Part shown: positions 34,611-44,086 of the stretch, in pieces
Layout: each line of letters opens with the position of its first letter
Numbering within the stretch: position 1 is the first letter of the stretch
DNA from: Amycolatopsis sp. DSM 110486
GTDB lineage: Bacteria > Actinomycetota > Actinomycetes > Mycobacteriales > Pseudonocardiaceae
DNA: 64,000 nucleotides
Assembly: GCF_019468465.1 (NCBI RefSeq)
Contig: NZ_CP080519.1
Location: forward strand, 7,371,001-7,435,000
Direction of reading: 5' to 3'
Translations under genes and position numbers: made by a program
The notes under the pieces: model-generated
Seen by the model: the letters and a program-made list of their open reading frames with translations, nothing else
What the model was told of the DNA's origin: nothing
Database searches by the model: none

Positions 34611-36301
34611 TGAGCGAGTCGAAGGTGCTGCCGCTGGCCGAGGCGGTCGAGAAGTTCGTGCGGCCGGGTGCGTTCCTGCACCTTGCCTACAACGGCGGCC
34701 GCCCCAACGCGGCGGTCGCGGAGATCATCCGGAAGTTCGCCGGCACCGAGCCGGGGTTCCGGATCAGCGCACAGGGGTTCGTGAACACGCAGCACGCCCT
34801 CGTCGCCGCGGGCCTGGTGAAGACGCTGACCGTGGCGTACGCGGGGGAGAACTTCCCGAGCCCGCGCCCGAACCCGGCGCTGCAACGGGCTTCGGCAGAC
34901 GGGTCCGTCGAGATCGAGAACTGGTCGATCTGGACGCTCACCGCGCGGTTGATGGCCGGAGCGCTCGGGGTGCCGTTCCTGCCGGTGCGCTCGCTCGCCG
35001 GCAGCACGATGGCGCAGGAGCACGCCGGTCGCGACTACCACGAGGTCGGTCCGGACGGCGCGGTCTCGCCGGTGGTCACGGCGCTGCGGCCCGACCTGGT
35101 GCTGCTGCACGGGCTCGCCGCCGACCCCGCGGGCAACGTGATCCTGGCCCCGCCCTACGGCGAGGGCGCGTGGGGTTCGCTCGCGGCCCGCGACGGCGTG
35201 ATCGCGTGCGTCGAGGAGATCGTGGACGACTCCTTCATCCGGCGGCACAACTCGCTGCCGATGATTCCCGCACACGCGGTGCGCGCGGTCTGCCACACGC
35301 CGTTCGGTTCCCATCCCTACGGGTTGCAGCCGGTGGGCCTGGAAGGCGTCAGCGGGTACGTCGAGGACGCCGAGTTCATGGACGAGCTGCGCGCGGCCGC
35401 CGCGGACCCCGAGGAGCTCGCGCGGTGGACCAAGAAGTGGATCACCGGCGTGCGCGACCACGACGCGTTCCTGGCGCGGCTCGGAGAAGACCGGCTGCGG
35501 ACGCTGCGCGAGGGCCGGCCGGTCGTGTGGCCGCCTTCCCTGGCGACCGGGCCCACGGTCGAGGAGCGGATGACGCTCACGGCCGCCCGGATCGTCGGGG
35601 ATCGCATCACCGTGGCGGGCCACGACGTCGCGCTGGCCGGGATCGGGTTCGCGCACCTGGCCGCGTGGGTCGCCGTCGCGCGGTTGCGGTCGGCGGGCTC
35701 CCCGGTGCAGTTGGCCGCCGAACTCGGGATGTCCGGATTCGAACCCCAGCCGGGAGATCCTTACCTTTTCGCCGGCCGGAACCTCCCGACCTGCCTGCAG
35801 CTCACCGACGTGATGACCGTGCTCGGTCGTGACATGGCGGGACCGGGCACGTCCAGCATCGCGGTGCTCGGGGCCGGACAGATCGACGCGGAGGGCAACA
35901 TCAACTCCACCGTCGGCGCCGACGGCGGGTTCCTCGTCGGCTCGGGCGGCGCGAACGATGTTGCGTCGGCCGCCGACGACGTGGTCGCGGTGGTGAAGCA
36001 CTCGCCGCGGCGGCTGGTCGAAACCGTGCCGTACGTGACGGTGCCCGGCCGGCGCGTGTCGGCGATCGTCACGTCGGAAGCGGTGCTGGAACGCCGGAAC
36101 GGCCGTTACGAGATCACCAGCTACGTCGAGGTCCCCCGCACCGACCGGGACGCGACGCTGCGCAAGATCGTCGAACGCACCGGATTCCCGGTCACCGTCG
36201 CCGCCGACTGCCGGCCCGAGCCGCTGCCCGACGCGGCCGACCTCGAACGGCTGCGCGGCTACGACCCGCAACGCGTGTTCCTCGGCAGTGTTCCGGCCTG
36301 A
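34610..36301 (+). CDS. CoA-transferase, alpha and beta subunits fused
   Basis: A 563-residue family I CoA-transferase in one chain. The first half (about 1-305) has the alpha-subunit core VRPGAFLHLAYNGGRPN, and the second half (about 315-563) the beta-subunit core with RITVAGHDVALAGIGFA and GSGGANDVASAADDVV. Two-subunit relatives include glutaconate CoA-transferase and IpdAB, each about half this length. It may transfer CoA between an acyl-CoA and an acid, or act as a ring-opening hydrolase like IpdAB. ATG overlaps the synthetase stop by one base (TGATG). Confidence 0.83.
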   Translation: MSESKVLPLAEAVEKFVRPGAFLHLAYNGGRPNAAVAEIIRKFAGTEPGFRISAQGFVNTQHALVAAGLVKTLTVAYAGENFPSPRPNPALQRASADGSVEIENWSIWTLTARLMAGALGVPFLPVRSLAGSTMAQEHAGRDYHEVGPDGAVSPVVTALRPDLVLLHGLAADPAGNVILAPPYGEGAWGSLAARDGVIACVEEIVDDSFIRRHNSLPMIPAHAVRAVCHTPFGSHPYGLQPVGLEGVSGYVEDAEFMDELRAAAADPEELARWTKKWITGVRDHDAFLARLGEDRLRTLREGRPVVWPPSLATGPTVEERMTLTAARIVGDRITVAGHDVALAGIGFAHLAAWVAVARLRSAGSPVQLAAELGMSGFEPQPGDPYLFAGRNLPTCLQLTDVMTVLGRDMAGPGTSSIAVLGAGQIDAEGNINSTVGADGGFLVGSGGANDVASAADDVVAVVKHSPRRLVETVPYVTVPGRRVSAIVTSEAVLERRNGRYEITSYVEVPRTDRDATLRKIVERTGFPVTVAADCRPEPLPDAADLERLRGYDPQRVFLGSVPA

Positions 36302-36362
36302 GCCGCGCTCGTACCTGACCCGCGCGGAAACCGAGCCACTTCAACGAAAATCAGGAGAAACC

Positions 36363-37193
36363 ATGGCCGAGTACGAGTCCCCGTACGATCCGTCCACCAT
36401 GCCGAGCGGTCTCGAGCACGTGGTGTACGAGAAGAAGGGGCACGTTGCCTACGTCACGATCAACCGGCCCGACGTGCGCAACGCCCTGCACACCTACGCC
36501 TACCTCGAGCTGCGCCAGTGCTGGCTCGACATCGCGCGCGACCCGGAGATCTTCGTCGGCATCGTGACCGGCGCGGGCCCCGCGTTCTGCGCCGGGCGCG
36601 ACATCAAGTTCCTCGCGCAGCACCAGGCCGAGGGCAAGCGCACGCCGCACGAGGACCCCAACAGCCCGGTGTTCCACTGGGGCGGCGGCGGGATGCCCGA
36701 GGACGTCGAGCTCAACAAGCCGCTGATCTCGGCGGTCAACGGGTTCGCCGTCGGCGTCGGGCTCACCCTCGCGCTGCAGTGCCAGCTGCGCGTGATGGCC
36801 GACGACGCGTGGCTCGGCGACCAGCACACCAACGTCGGGCGTCTCGGTTCCCCGCACCTGAAGTACACGGCGCTGCCGCGCGCGACGGCCGCGTACCTGA
36901 CCCTCTGCAATGGACGGTTGAGCGCGCAGGACTGCTTGCAGCAGGGCATCGTCAACCGGGTGGTGCCGCAGGACAAGCTGATCGAGGCCGCCGAGGAGAT
37001 CGCGGAGATGGTGTGCCGCAGCTCGCCGCTCGCGGTGCAGGCGACCGTGCAGCTCTACCGGATGTCGGCGGCTGAGCCGACGCTTTCGGCCTACGCGAAG
37101 CACTTGGACAAGGAGATCGCGGAGAGCGACGACGGCGCCGAGGGGCCGCGCGCGTTCCGCGAGAAGCGTGCTCCGAAGTGGACGGTGTCCTGA
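36363..37193 (+). CDS. Enoyl-CoA hydratase/isomerase family protein
   Basis: A 276-residue crotonase-fold protein. The oxyanion-hole segments are GAGPAFCAGRDIKFL and NGFAVGVGLTLALQCQLRVM. In place of the two canonical catalytic Glu residues, the second region reads GDQHTNVGRLGSPHLK, so the reaction may be hydration, isomerisation or C-C cleavage. AGGAG precedes the ATG at 36363. It is the last gene of the operon that runs from the aldolase. Downstream the SDR gene is on the other strand. Confidence 0.88.
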   Translation: MAEYESPYDPSTMPSGLEHVVYEKKGHVAYVTINRPDVRNALHTYAYLELRQCWLDIARDPEIFVGIVTGAGPAFCAGRDIKFLAQHQAEGKRTPHEDPNSPVFHWGGGGMPEDVELNKPLISAVNGFAVGVGLTLALQCQLRVMADDAWLGDQHTNVGRLGSPHLKYTALPRATAAYLTLCNGRLSAQDCLQQGIVNRVVPQDKLIEAAEEIAEMVCRSSPLAVQATVQLYRMSAAEPTLSAYAKHLDKEIAESDDGAEGPRAFREKRAPKWTVS

Positions 37194-37240
37194 CCTCCCG
37201 CCTCCCGTGCCGGGGCCAGTCCCGGCACGGGAGCCGCGCG

Positions 37241-37987
37241 TCAGGTGCGGGCGCGTTTGCCGCCGTCGACGACCAGCGCTTCGCCGGTCACGAAGCTCGC
37301 GTTCGCCGACAGCAGGAACGCCACGGCGTCGGCGATCTCGTCCGGCCGCGCACGGCGGCCGAGCGGGTTTCCGGCGGGAACGTCCTCCGTGGACATTCGC
37401 TGCGCGTCGATGCTGCGCATCATCCGGCCCTCGACGGCGCCGGGGCACACGGCGTTCACGCGGATCCCGCGCTCGGCGGCCTCGACGGCGGCGGCACGGG
37501 TGAGGCCGAGCACGGCGTGTTTCGACGTCACGTAGGCGACGTTGCCGGCGCCCGCGGCGAACGCGGCGCCGCTCGCGGTGTTGACCACGGCGGCGCCGTC
37601 TTCGAGGCGGGGGAGCATGTGCTTGAGACCGAGGAAAACCCCGCGCACGTTCACGGCCATCACGCGTTCGAACGCGTCGAGGTCGAAGTCGGGGATGAGG
37701 GCGCGCGGGCCTTCGATCCCGGCGTTGTTGAAGAACGCGCGGACCGGGCCGAGGCTCGCCGCGTGCTCCGCGTAGGCGGCGACCTGTGCGGGGTCGGTCA
37801 CGTCGGCGGTGTGGCCCTCGGCGGTCGCGCCGTCGGCTCGCAGGGCGGCGACCGTCGCTTCGACCCGGGCGGTGTCCACGTCGACCACGAGCAGGCGGTG
37901 GCCGTCGCGGGCCAGGCGGGCGGCGGTGGCCGCCCCGAGGTCGCCCGCGCCGCCGGTGAGCACCGCGACCGGTGGTGGAGTAGTCAC
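37241..37987 (-). CDS. SDR family oxidoreductase
   Basis: A 248-residue classical SDR with TGGAGDLG at residues 11-18, NNAG at 87-90, Tyr152/Lys156 (YVTSK) and the C-terminal EALVVDGG. A GTG start at 37987 is used. It is transcribed away from the branched-chain-type transporter operon; the 139-base gap holds the third copy of the island operator, so it probably belongs to the same regulon. The substrate is likely a hydroxyacyl intermediate or alcohol of this pathway. Confidence 0.88.
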   Translation of the reverse strand: MTTPPPVAVLTGGAGDLGAATAARLARDGHRLLVVDVDTARVEATVAALRADGATAEGHTADVTDPAQVAAYAEHAASLGPVRAFFNNAGIEGPRALIPDFDLDAFERVMAVNVRGVFLGLKHMLPRLEDGAAVVNTASGAAFAAGAGNVAYVTSKHAVLGLTRAAAVEAAERGIRVNAVCPGAVEGRMMRSIDAQRMSTEDVPAGNPLGRRARPDEIADAVAFLLSANASFVTGEALVVDGGKRART

Positions 37988-38035
37988 GTGTCCTGCCTTT
38001 CTTCGAACGGATCCCGGGTCCAGGTCATCAGAACG

Positions 38036-38073
38036 GTGATCGAATGGCAACAAGGAATGTTGGAACATTGACA
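38036..38073. promoter_or_regulatory. 17-bp operator, site 3 of the island
   Basis: ATGTTGGAACATTGACA (38057-38073) is the clearest copy of the shared element. A weaker partner GTGATCGAATGGCAACA lies at 38036-38052. The pair is between the divergent SDR and transporter genes. Confidence 0.62.
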
Positions 38074-38126
38074 TCGTGAGCGGGTCACCCTACGTTGCGA
38101 CCAGCTTGAGAGACGGAGGCACCTCG

Positions 38127-39383
38127 ATGGGGCCACATCGGACAGCCGGGCACCGTGGAATCCGTGGGTCCCGGCGATCCTTCGGGTTGCGCGCCGTGCT
38201 CGTGCTCGGCCTGCTGGCGGCGCTCGCCGGCTGCGGCGGCGGTTCCGCACCGCCGGGAACACTGGGCGACGGTCCGATCCGGATCGGGGTCGCCGTGCCG
38301 CTCACGGGTCCGAACGCGACGGTCGGCAGCTCCGTGCGCCTCGGCGCGGAGGTCGCCGTCGCCCAGCTCAACGCCGCGGGCGGTGTGCTGGGGCACCAGC
38401 TCGAGGTCGTCACGGCCGACACGACGTCGGACCTCACGCAGAGCGTGCAGGAGGTGCGGCGGCTGATCCTGCAGGAACACGTGGACGTGCTGGTCGGACC
38501 GACCGCGTCCGGCCAGGTGTCCGCGCTGATCACCACGATCAACGCCGCCGACGTCTACAACGTGCAGGGTTCCGCCTCACCCGCCTTCGGCCCGAAGGCC
38601 GCGCCCAACAGCTTCTCGATCACCGCGAGCGCGGGCGACCAGGGCCTGGCGCAGGTCGGGTTCGCCACGAGCAAGCAGTACCGGAAGATCGCGATCCTCT
38701 CCGACACCCTCGAGTACGGCCGCCTCGGCTCGGCCGCCATCCGGGCCGCGGCGAAGCAGAACGGGATCGCCGTCACCGGCTCGGCGGAGTACCAGTCGGG
38801 CACCGCGGACATGACCTCGCAGGTGCTGAACCTGAAGAACACGAACCCGCAGGCGCTGATGGTGTTCGCGTCCAACGGCCAGGACACCGGCCGCGCGCTC
38901 AAGGCGCTGCAGGACTTGCACTGGGACGTGCCCGTGATCGGCAACTACGGCACCACGTTCACCGGGCCGGCCACTGCGATCGCCGGGCCCGACGCATACC
39001 GCAACGTCACCGCGCTCGAGTACCCCGGCTTCGGCGCCTGCTCGGCCGCGCAGGTCCCGGCGGAGACGGCGCAGTTCCGCACGCAGCTCAAGGCGTTCGA
39101 CGCCAAGGCCGCGGCCACCGCGCAGACCGACCTCGCGGCCAACACCCACGACTCCGTGTTGTTGTTCGCCGCCGGTGCCGACGGTTCGAAATCGATCACC
39201 GGCAGTTCGGTCGCGAACTGGCTCGAACACCACGCTTCCGGGCTGAAGGACGGCTACGTCAACGCTCCGTTCGGCATCACTCCCGCGTCGCACTTCCTCA
39301 CCTCGCACGACGCGCTCGTCGCGGTCGCGCCCGGCACGGCCGTGGTGCCCGGGGTGTTCAAGAAGGTGGCCGGATGCCGGTGA
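38127..39383 (+). CDS. Branched-chain-type ABC transporter substrate-binding lipoprotein
   Basis: A 418-residue LivJ-type receptor. An Arg-rich start leads to a lipobox LAGC with Cys36 lipidated. The mature domain starts PIRIGVAVPLTGPNATVG and includes VDVLVGPTASGQVSALITT, typical of Leu/Ile/Val or aromatic-acid receptors. GGAGG lies seven bases before the ATG. It heads a five-gene run with the two permeases, ATPases and a second cyclase. Confidence 0.92.
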   Translation: MGPHRTAGHRGIRGSRRSFGLRAVLVLGLLAALAGCGGGSAPPGTLGDGPIRIGVAVPLTGPNATVGSSVRLGAEVAVAQLNAAGGVLGHQLEVVTADTTSDLTQSVQEVRRLILQEHVDVLVGPTASGQVSALITTINAADVYNVQGSASPAFGPKAAPNSFSITASAGDQGLAQVGFATSKQYRKIAILSDTLEYGRLGSAAIRAAAKQNGIAVTGSAEYQSGTADMTSQVLNLKNTNPQALMVFASNGQDTGRALKALQDLHWDVPVIGNYGTTFTGPATAIAGPDAYRNVTALEYPGFGACSAAQVPAETAQFRTQLKAFDAKAAATAQTDLAANTHDSVLLFAAGADGSKSITGSSVANWLEHHASGLKDGYVNAPFGITPASHFLTSHDALVAVAPGTAVVPGVFKKVAGCR

Positions 39384-39411
39384 CCGGGGCGCAGCTTCTC
39401 GAGAGGGAACC

Positions 39412-40290
39412 ATGCAGGAACTAGGAATCGTCCTCGTCCGGGGTATCGGCAGCGGCGCGATCTACGCGCTCATCGCGATGTCGCTCACGATCATCTACAA
39501 CACCAGCACCATCCTGAACTTCGCGCAGGGCTTCTGGGTCGTGGCCGCGGGCGGTCTCGCCGTATCCTGGCTCCCGGCGGGCGTCGGGGTGGGCGGGTAC
39601 GTGCTGGGGCTGCTCGCCGTCGTCGCGGTGATCGTCGCGCTGGTGTCGGTGCAGGGGGTGGCGACGCTGCTGCCGCTGCGGGGCGGCACGAGCCAGCATT
39701 CATGGCTGGTCACGACGCTGGCGGCGTCGGTGATCATCGGCGCGCTGGTGGAGCGGACGCTGGGCAGCGACTCACTCAACATCCCCACCGTCTTCGGCAG
39801 CTTCGGTGTGTTCGGGGTGCAGACTTCGGTGCTGTACCTGGTCGCGATCGCGTTCGCGGTGGTCGTGTTCGCCGCGTTGTCGCTTTTCTACCGGCGCACC
39901 GATGCCGGCCTCGCGATGCAGGCGCTGCGGCAGGACTACGACGTCGCGCGCGCCGCCGGGATCCCCGCACGGCGGCTGCAGATCGCGTCGTTCGCGATCG
40001 CCGGGCTGATCCTCGGCCTCACCGGGTACCTGTTCGGCCCGATCCTCGCGTTGTCGAGCACGAGCGGGCTGAACCTGGTGATCGGCGGGTTCACCGTCGC
40101 GATCGTAGGCGGGCTGAGCTCGCTGCGGGGCGCGGTGCTGATCGGCCCGCTGTTCGGCATGGCGACGCAGGCCGCCACCACGTGGATCGGCGCGGACTTC
40201 CAGTCGGCGGTGGTGCTGGGGATCCTCGTGGTCGTGCTGCTCGTCGTGCCCCAGGGCCTGTTCGGCCGTCCTGCCGCGAGAAGGGTGTGA
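39412..40290 (+). CDS. Branched-chain-type ABC transporter permease (LivH type)
   Basis: A 292-residue permease with eight hydrophobic segments, starting LVRGIGSGAIYALIAMSLTIIYNTS and containing the coupling loop QDYDVARAAGIPARRLQIASF. It forms half of the importer's membrane channel, the other half being the permease part of the next gene. Its stop lies next to the GTG start of that fusion. Confidence 0.92.
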   Translation: MQELGIVLVRGIGSGAIYALIAMSLTIIYNTSTILNFAQGFWVVAAGGLAVSWLPAGVGVGGYVLGLLAVVAVIVALVSVQGVATLLPLRGGTSQHSWLVTTLAASVIIGALVERTLGSDSLNIPTVFGSFGVFGVQTSVLYLVAIAFAVVVFAALSLFYRRTDAGLAMQALRQDYDVARAAGIPARRLQIASFAIAGLILGLTGYLFGPILALSSTSGLNLVIGGFTVAIVGGLSSLRGAVLIGPLFGMATQAATTWIGADFQSAVVLGILVVVLLVVPQGLFGRPAARRV

Positions 40291-40292
40291 GC

Positions 40293-42023
40293 GTGCCTCG
40301 TCGACTGTCTTTTGTGAACTCCTCCGCCATGCGCGAGTCCGGGGTGGGTGCGGTGATCCTCGCGCTGGCCGTGCTCGTGCCCGCGCTGGGCGGCGACCCG
40401 TACTGGGCCTACGCGCTGACAATCGTGGCGATCTACTCGATCGCGTCGGCCTCGACCAACGTGCTGCGCGCGGAGTCCGGCCAATACACCTTCGGCCAGG
40501 GCGCGATCTTCGGCGCCGCCGCGTACAGCACGGCGCTCGCGACGGCGACGTACGGCTGGAACCCGGTGCTCGCGGTGCTGCTCGGGATCGCGATCGCCGG
40601 GGTGCTCGGGCTGCTGCTGGCGTTGCCGGCGTTGCGCGTGCAGGGTTACTACCTCGGGTTCGTGTCGCTGGCGGCCGCGGTGGTGTTCCCGCAGCTGCTG
40701 TACGGGTTCAGCACGTTCACGCACGCGGTGTCCGGTGTGCCGCTGACCGTGGTGCGGCCGGTCGACGCCCACAGCGGTGCGTTCCAGCCGTTCAGCCTGA
40801 TCGTGCTCGCGTTGGCGATCCTGGCACTTTTCGGACACGCGGTGTTGCGTGGTTCACGGCTGGGGCGGCGGATGCGTGCGGCGGCGATCAGCCCGGAAGC
40901 GGCCCAGACGCTGCGGATCCGGCCGGGGCGGGTGCGCGTGGCGGCGTTCGTGATCGCCGCGGTCGGTGCGGGTGTCGCGGGTGCGTTGTACGCGCCGTAC
41001 TTCAGCTTTGTCAGCCCGGACGCGTTCCCGGTTTCGTTCAGCGTGTTGCTGTACTTCACCGTGGTGGTCGGTGGTGACAGCACGATCATCGGACCGCTGT
41101 TCGGGTTGTTCGTGCTGTACGTGGTGCCGAACCTGCTGCTCACGAAGTTCTCCGACTACCGCGACCTGATCTACGGTGTGCTCGCGTTCGTGATCATGGC
41201 GCTGCTGCCCGACGGGCTGCTGCCACCGCTGAAACGCCTCGCGGCGCGGATCTGGAAACCGGCGCCGAAGCCGCCTGTGGACATCCCGGCGATGATCGGG
41301 CGGTTGGAGGGCGAGCGGAAACCCGGGAAGGGTCTGGAGCTCGCGGTGTCCGGGGTGACGAAGCGGTTCGGCGCGGTCGTGGCGCTGGACGGTGTCGGCT
41401 TCGAGGCCGTGGCGGGCAAGGTCCATGCGCTGATCGGTCCCAACGGGTGTGGGAAATCCACCACGCTGAACGTGATCTCCGGTCTCGTTCGTGCGGACGC
41501 GGGTGAGATTTCGCTCGACGGGGTGTCCGAAAACCACCGCCCGGCGGTGGATATCGCCACAGCGGGTGTTGCGCGGGGATTCCAGACGCCGCGGGTGTTC
41601 GACTCGCTCGACGCGTGGGACAACATCGAGCTCGGCATCCGGGAAGGTTCGGATCGGGACTACGCCTGGATCCGCGACGCGTTGCGCGGCGTGCCGGTCT
41701 CCTCGTTCACCCATTCCGAGCGTCGCTGGCTGGAGCTGCTGCGCATCTGCGTTTCGGCGCCGCGGCTCGTGTTGCTCGACGAACCGGCGGCGGGGTTGTC
41801 GCTCAACGAACGGCAGCAGCTGGTCTCGCTCATCCGCAGCCTCGTCGCGGTGAGCGGGGCGACGGTGGTGCTCGTCGAACACGATCTCCCACTGGTGTGG
41901 GGGATAGCGGACACGGTGACGGTGATGTCCGAAGGCCGGGTCCTCACGACCGGCGTGGCGGCCGAGGTGCGGGAGAGCGAGTCGATGGACGTGATCGTGG
42001 GGAGCGGCCGTGCTGCGCGTTGA
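40293..42023 (+). CDS. Fused branched-chain-type ABC permease and ATPase (LivM-LivG)
   Basis: A 576-residue fusion. Residues 1 to about 320 are a LivM-type permease (IAIYSIASAS, ESGQYTFGQGAIFG, RMRAAAISPEAAQTLRI). After a short Pro/Lys linker, residues from about 345 are a LivG-type ATPase with Walker A GPNGCGKST, Walker B LVLLDEPAAGLSL and the switch His in VEHDLPLV. GTG 40293 has AAGGG seven bases upstream; a GTG at 40287 overlaps the previous stop. Two-protein versions are the norm, although such fusions are known. Confidence 0.88.
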   Translation: MPRRLSFVNSSAMRESGVGAVILALAVLVPALGGDPYWAYALTIVAIYSIASASTNVLRAESGQYTFGQGAIFGAAAYSTALATATYGWNPVLAVLLGIAIAGVLGLLLALPALRVQGYYLGFVSLAAAVVFPQLLYGFSTFTHAVSGVPLTVVRPVDAHSGAFQPFSLIVLALAILALFGHAVLRGSRLGRRMRAAAISPEAAQTLRIRPGRVRVAAFVIAAVGAGVAGALYAPYFSFVSPDAFPVSFSVLLYFTVVVGGDSTIIGPLFGLFVLYVVPNLLLTKFSDYRDLIYGVLAFVIMALLPDGLLPPLKRLAARIWKPAPKPPVDIPAMIGRLEGERKPGKGLELAVSGVTKRFGAVVALDGVGFEAVAGKVHALIGPNGCGKSTTLNVISGLVRADAGEISLDGVSENHRPAVDIATAGVARGFQTPRVFDSLDAWDNIELGIREGSDRDYAWIRDALRGVPVSSFTHSERRWLELLRICVSAPRLVLLDEPAAGLSLNERQQLVSLIRSLVAVSGATVVLVEHDLPLVWGIADTVTVMSEGRVLTTGVAAEVRESESMDVIVGSGRAAR

Positions 42024-42714
42024 AGGACTGCGGTCGGGCTACGGCTCGATGACCGTGCTGCACGGAGTGGACCTCGCCGTCGACGCGGGCGAACTGCTGC
42101 TCATCGCCGGCGCGAACGGCGCGGGCAAGAGCACGTTGCTCTCGACGATCGCGGGGTTCGTTCCCGAACAAGCCGGCACCACCACGCTCGACGGCACTCC
42201 GCTGCGCCGCGGCCCTTCGGCCCGGGCCCGCGCGGGTGTGCGGCTGGTACACCAGGGCCACCGGGTGTTCGGGGAGCTGACCGTGCGGGACAACCTGCGC
42301 CTCGGCGGTTACGGCCTGCGCGGCGCGCGGCGGACGCAGCGGTTCGACGAAGTGGTGACCGCGTTCCCGCTGCTGGCCGAGCGGCTGGACGTGTTCGCCG
42401 GCGACCTGTCCGGAGGGCAACAGCAGGTGCTCGCGATCGCACAGGCGATGATGCTGGACCCACCCGTTCTGTTGTGCGACGAACCATCGCTGGGCGTGGC
42501 GCAGGTGCTGATCCCGCCGATCATGGCCGCGCTGCGGGCGCGCGCGGACTCGGGGCGCGCGGTGGTGGTCGTCGAACAGCTGGTGGACCAGGCGATCGAG
42601 TACGCGGATCGGCTGGCGATCGTGGACCGCGGGACGATTCCGTTCGACCGTCCGGCGGTGGAGTACGAACGCGATCCCTCGGTGGTGCGCGAGATCCTGC
42701 TGGGAGCGGTGTGA
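42010..42714 (+). CDS. Branched-chain-type ABC transporter ATP-binding protein (LivF type)
   Basis: A 234-residue ATPase with Walker A GANGAGKST, signature LSGGQQQVL and Walker B VLLCDEPSLG. The short LivF form starts LRVEGLRSGYGSMTVLHGV. GTG start overlaps the fusion gene by 14 bases. It completes the importer with the fused ATPase. Confidence 0.92.
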   Translation: MLRVEGLRSGYGSMTVLHGVDLAVDAGELLLIAGANGAGKSTLLSTIAGFVPEQAGTTTLDGTPLRRGPSARARAGVRLVHQGHRVFGELTVRDNLRLGGYGLRGARRTQRFDEVVTAFPLLAERLDVFAGDLSGGQQQVLAIAQAMMLDPPVLLCDEPSLGVAQVLIPPIMAALRARADSGRAVVVVEQLVDQAIEYADRLAIVDRGTIPFDRPAVEYERDPSVVREILLGAV

Positions 42715-42737
42715 GCGGAAAGCGATCGGAGGAACGG

Positions 42738-43634
42738 ATGACGGAGCGGCCGGCCTACGCGGACCTGCCCGGCGGCGACGCCAGTGGGTTGTTCGGGGCG
42801 GGCGACGCGCTGGGTGCGCTGAACCTGCAGACGCCCAGCGCGATCGCGCACGCGGCGACGCTCGTGCGGGAGGGCGCGGTGTTCAGCCTCAACGCGCCCG
42901 TCGACTGGGTGGACCCGCCGTTGTTCAGCCGCAAGCAGGTCGAACACCACGTGTTCACCACCCCGCGCGGCAACCTCGACGACTGGCTCGACGGCTACTA
43001 CCTCCAGGCTTCGTCGCAGTGGGACGGGTTCCTGCACGCGCGCCGGCCCGACGGCGGCTTCCACAACCGGCTGCCCGCCGCGGACCACGGCGTTCACGTC
43101 TGGGCGGCGCGCGGCATCGCCGGGCGCGCGGTGCTGCTGGACATCGGAGCTTTCCTCGCGGATCAGGGCCGGCCGCTCGACTGGCGCACGCGCGCCGAGA
43201 TCACGGCGGCGGACCTGGAGGCGTGCCGCGCGGCCTGCGGGGTCGAGCAGCGCCCGGGCGACATCCTGCTGATCCGCACCGGCTGGGCCACGGAATACGA
43301 GCGCGCGCTTGCCTCGGAGCGCGCGGCGGTGCGCGAGGACACGACGGGCCCGGGCCTGGCGGCCGACGAGGCGCTCCTCGCCTACCTGTGGGACTGGGGC
43401 ATCAGCGCGCTGGCCTGCGACAACATCGCCGTCGAGGCGCTGCCGCTCGGCGAGGCCGCCCTGCACCCGCGCCTCATCGGACTGCTGGGCGTGCCGCTGG
43501 GCGAGCTGTGGTGGCTCGACGAACTCGCCGCCCACTGCGCCCGTGACGGCCGCTACGAATGCCTCCTCACCTCCGCCCCGATCAACCTGCGGGGCGGCGT
43601 CGGCTCTCCTGCCAACGCGATCGCCTTGAAGTAA
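42738..43634 (+). CDS. Cyclase family protein (second)
   Basis: A 298-residue homologue of the 21429-22415 protein, sharing LQASSQWDGFLH, HGVHVWAARGIAGRAVLLD, DILLIRTGWATEYE and the C-terminal SAPINLRGGVGSPANAIALK. It is probably a metal-dependent amidase or lactonase. GGAGG lies five bases before the ATG. It ends the transporter operon. Having one cyclase in each transporter operon suggests that each importer brings in a bond type that this family opens. Confidence 0.85.
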   Translation: MTERPAYADLPGGDASGLFGAGDALGALNLQTPSAIAHAATLVREGAVFSLNAPVDWVDPPLFSRKQVEHHVFTTPRGNLDDWLDGYYLQASSQWDGFLHARRPDGGFHNRLPAADHGVHVWAARGIAGRAVLLDIGAFLADQGRPLDWRTRAEITAADLEACRAACGVEQRPGDILLIRTGWATEYERALASERAAVREDTTGPGLAADEALLAYLWDWGISALACDNIAVEALPLGEAALHPRLIGLLGVPLGELWWLDELAAHCARDGRYECLLTSAPINLRGGVGSPANAIALK

Positions 43635-44086
43635 GGCCGGGGCGCCGGGTCGTAGGGGCGCGGTGGCGGGTCTTGGGTGGTCGGGGGCGAGAAAGTTGCT
43701 GTCTGGGGCCGTCCCGCCCGCGATTGGCCTGAAGTAGGGCTGGCGCCGTGAACTCGGGAAGCACGACGGCGACCTCGGCGCTGTCGGGATGAAGCCGCGG
43801 GCGCGGTGGCAGGTCTTGGGCGCTCGGGGGGCTAGAAACTCGCTGCATGGGACCGCCCCGCCCGCGATCGGCCTGAACAAGGCCGGAAAACGCCCGGGCG
43901 AGGGGGCCGGTCGGGACCGCCCGGAAACTGCGCGACCTGGGGGTGGGCGAGAAAGTCGGCGCCGGGGGACCGGTGGTGGGGCCGCGAGGTGGTGTTCGGG
44001 AAATGACACTGGTTAACATCGGACGGATCCGGCAGGGCCCGTCGCGGTGACGGGGCCGCCGGGAGCGCCGAGACCCGGAGGAACGC
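43635..44086. other. 452-base intergenic region with imperfect direct repeats
   Basis: No convincing coding frame. Two imperfect copies of an 83-84-base unit (43658-43740, 43801-43884) are separated by 60 bases, and fragments of a third appear after 43920. The end of the region contains the promoter and leader of the second DeoR gene. Confidence 0.6.
43658..43884. repeat. Imperfect direct repeat, period about 143 bp
   Basis: Both copies start GCGCGGTGGC and end with a GGCCTGAA-containing stretch (CGATTGGCCTGAA and CGATCGGCCTGAA). Many of the intervening positions match. They may be dispersed intergenic repeats or remnants of a duplication. Confidence 0.6.
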
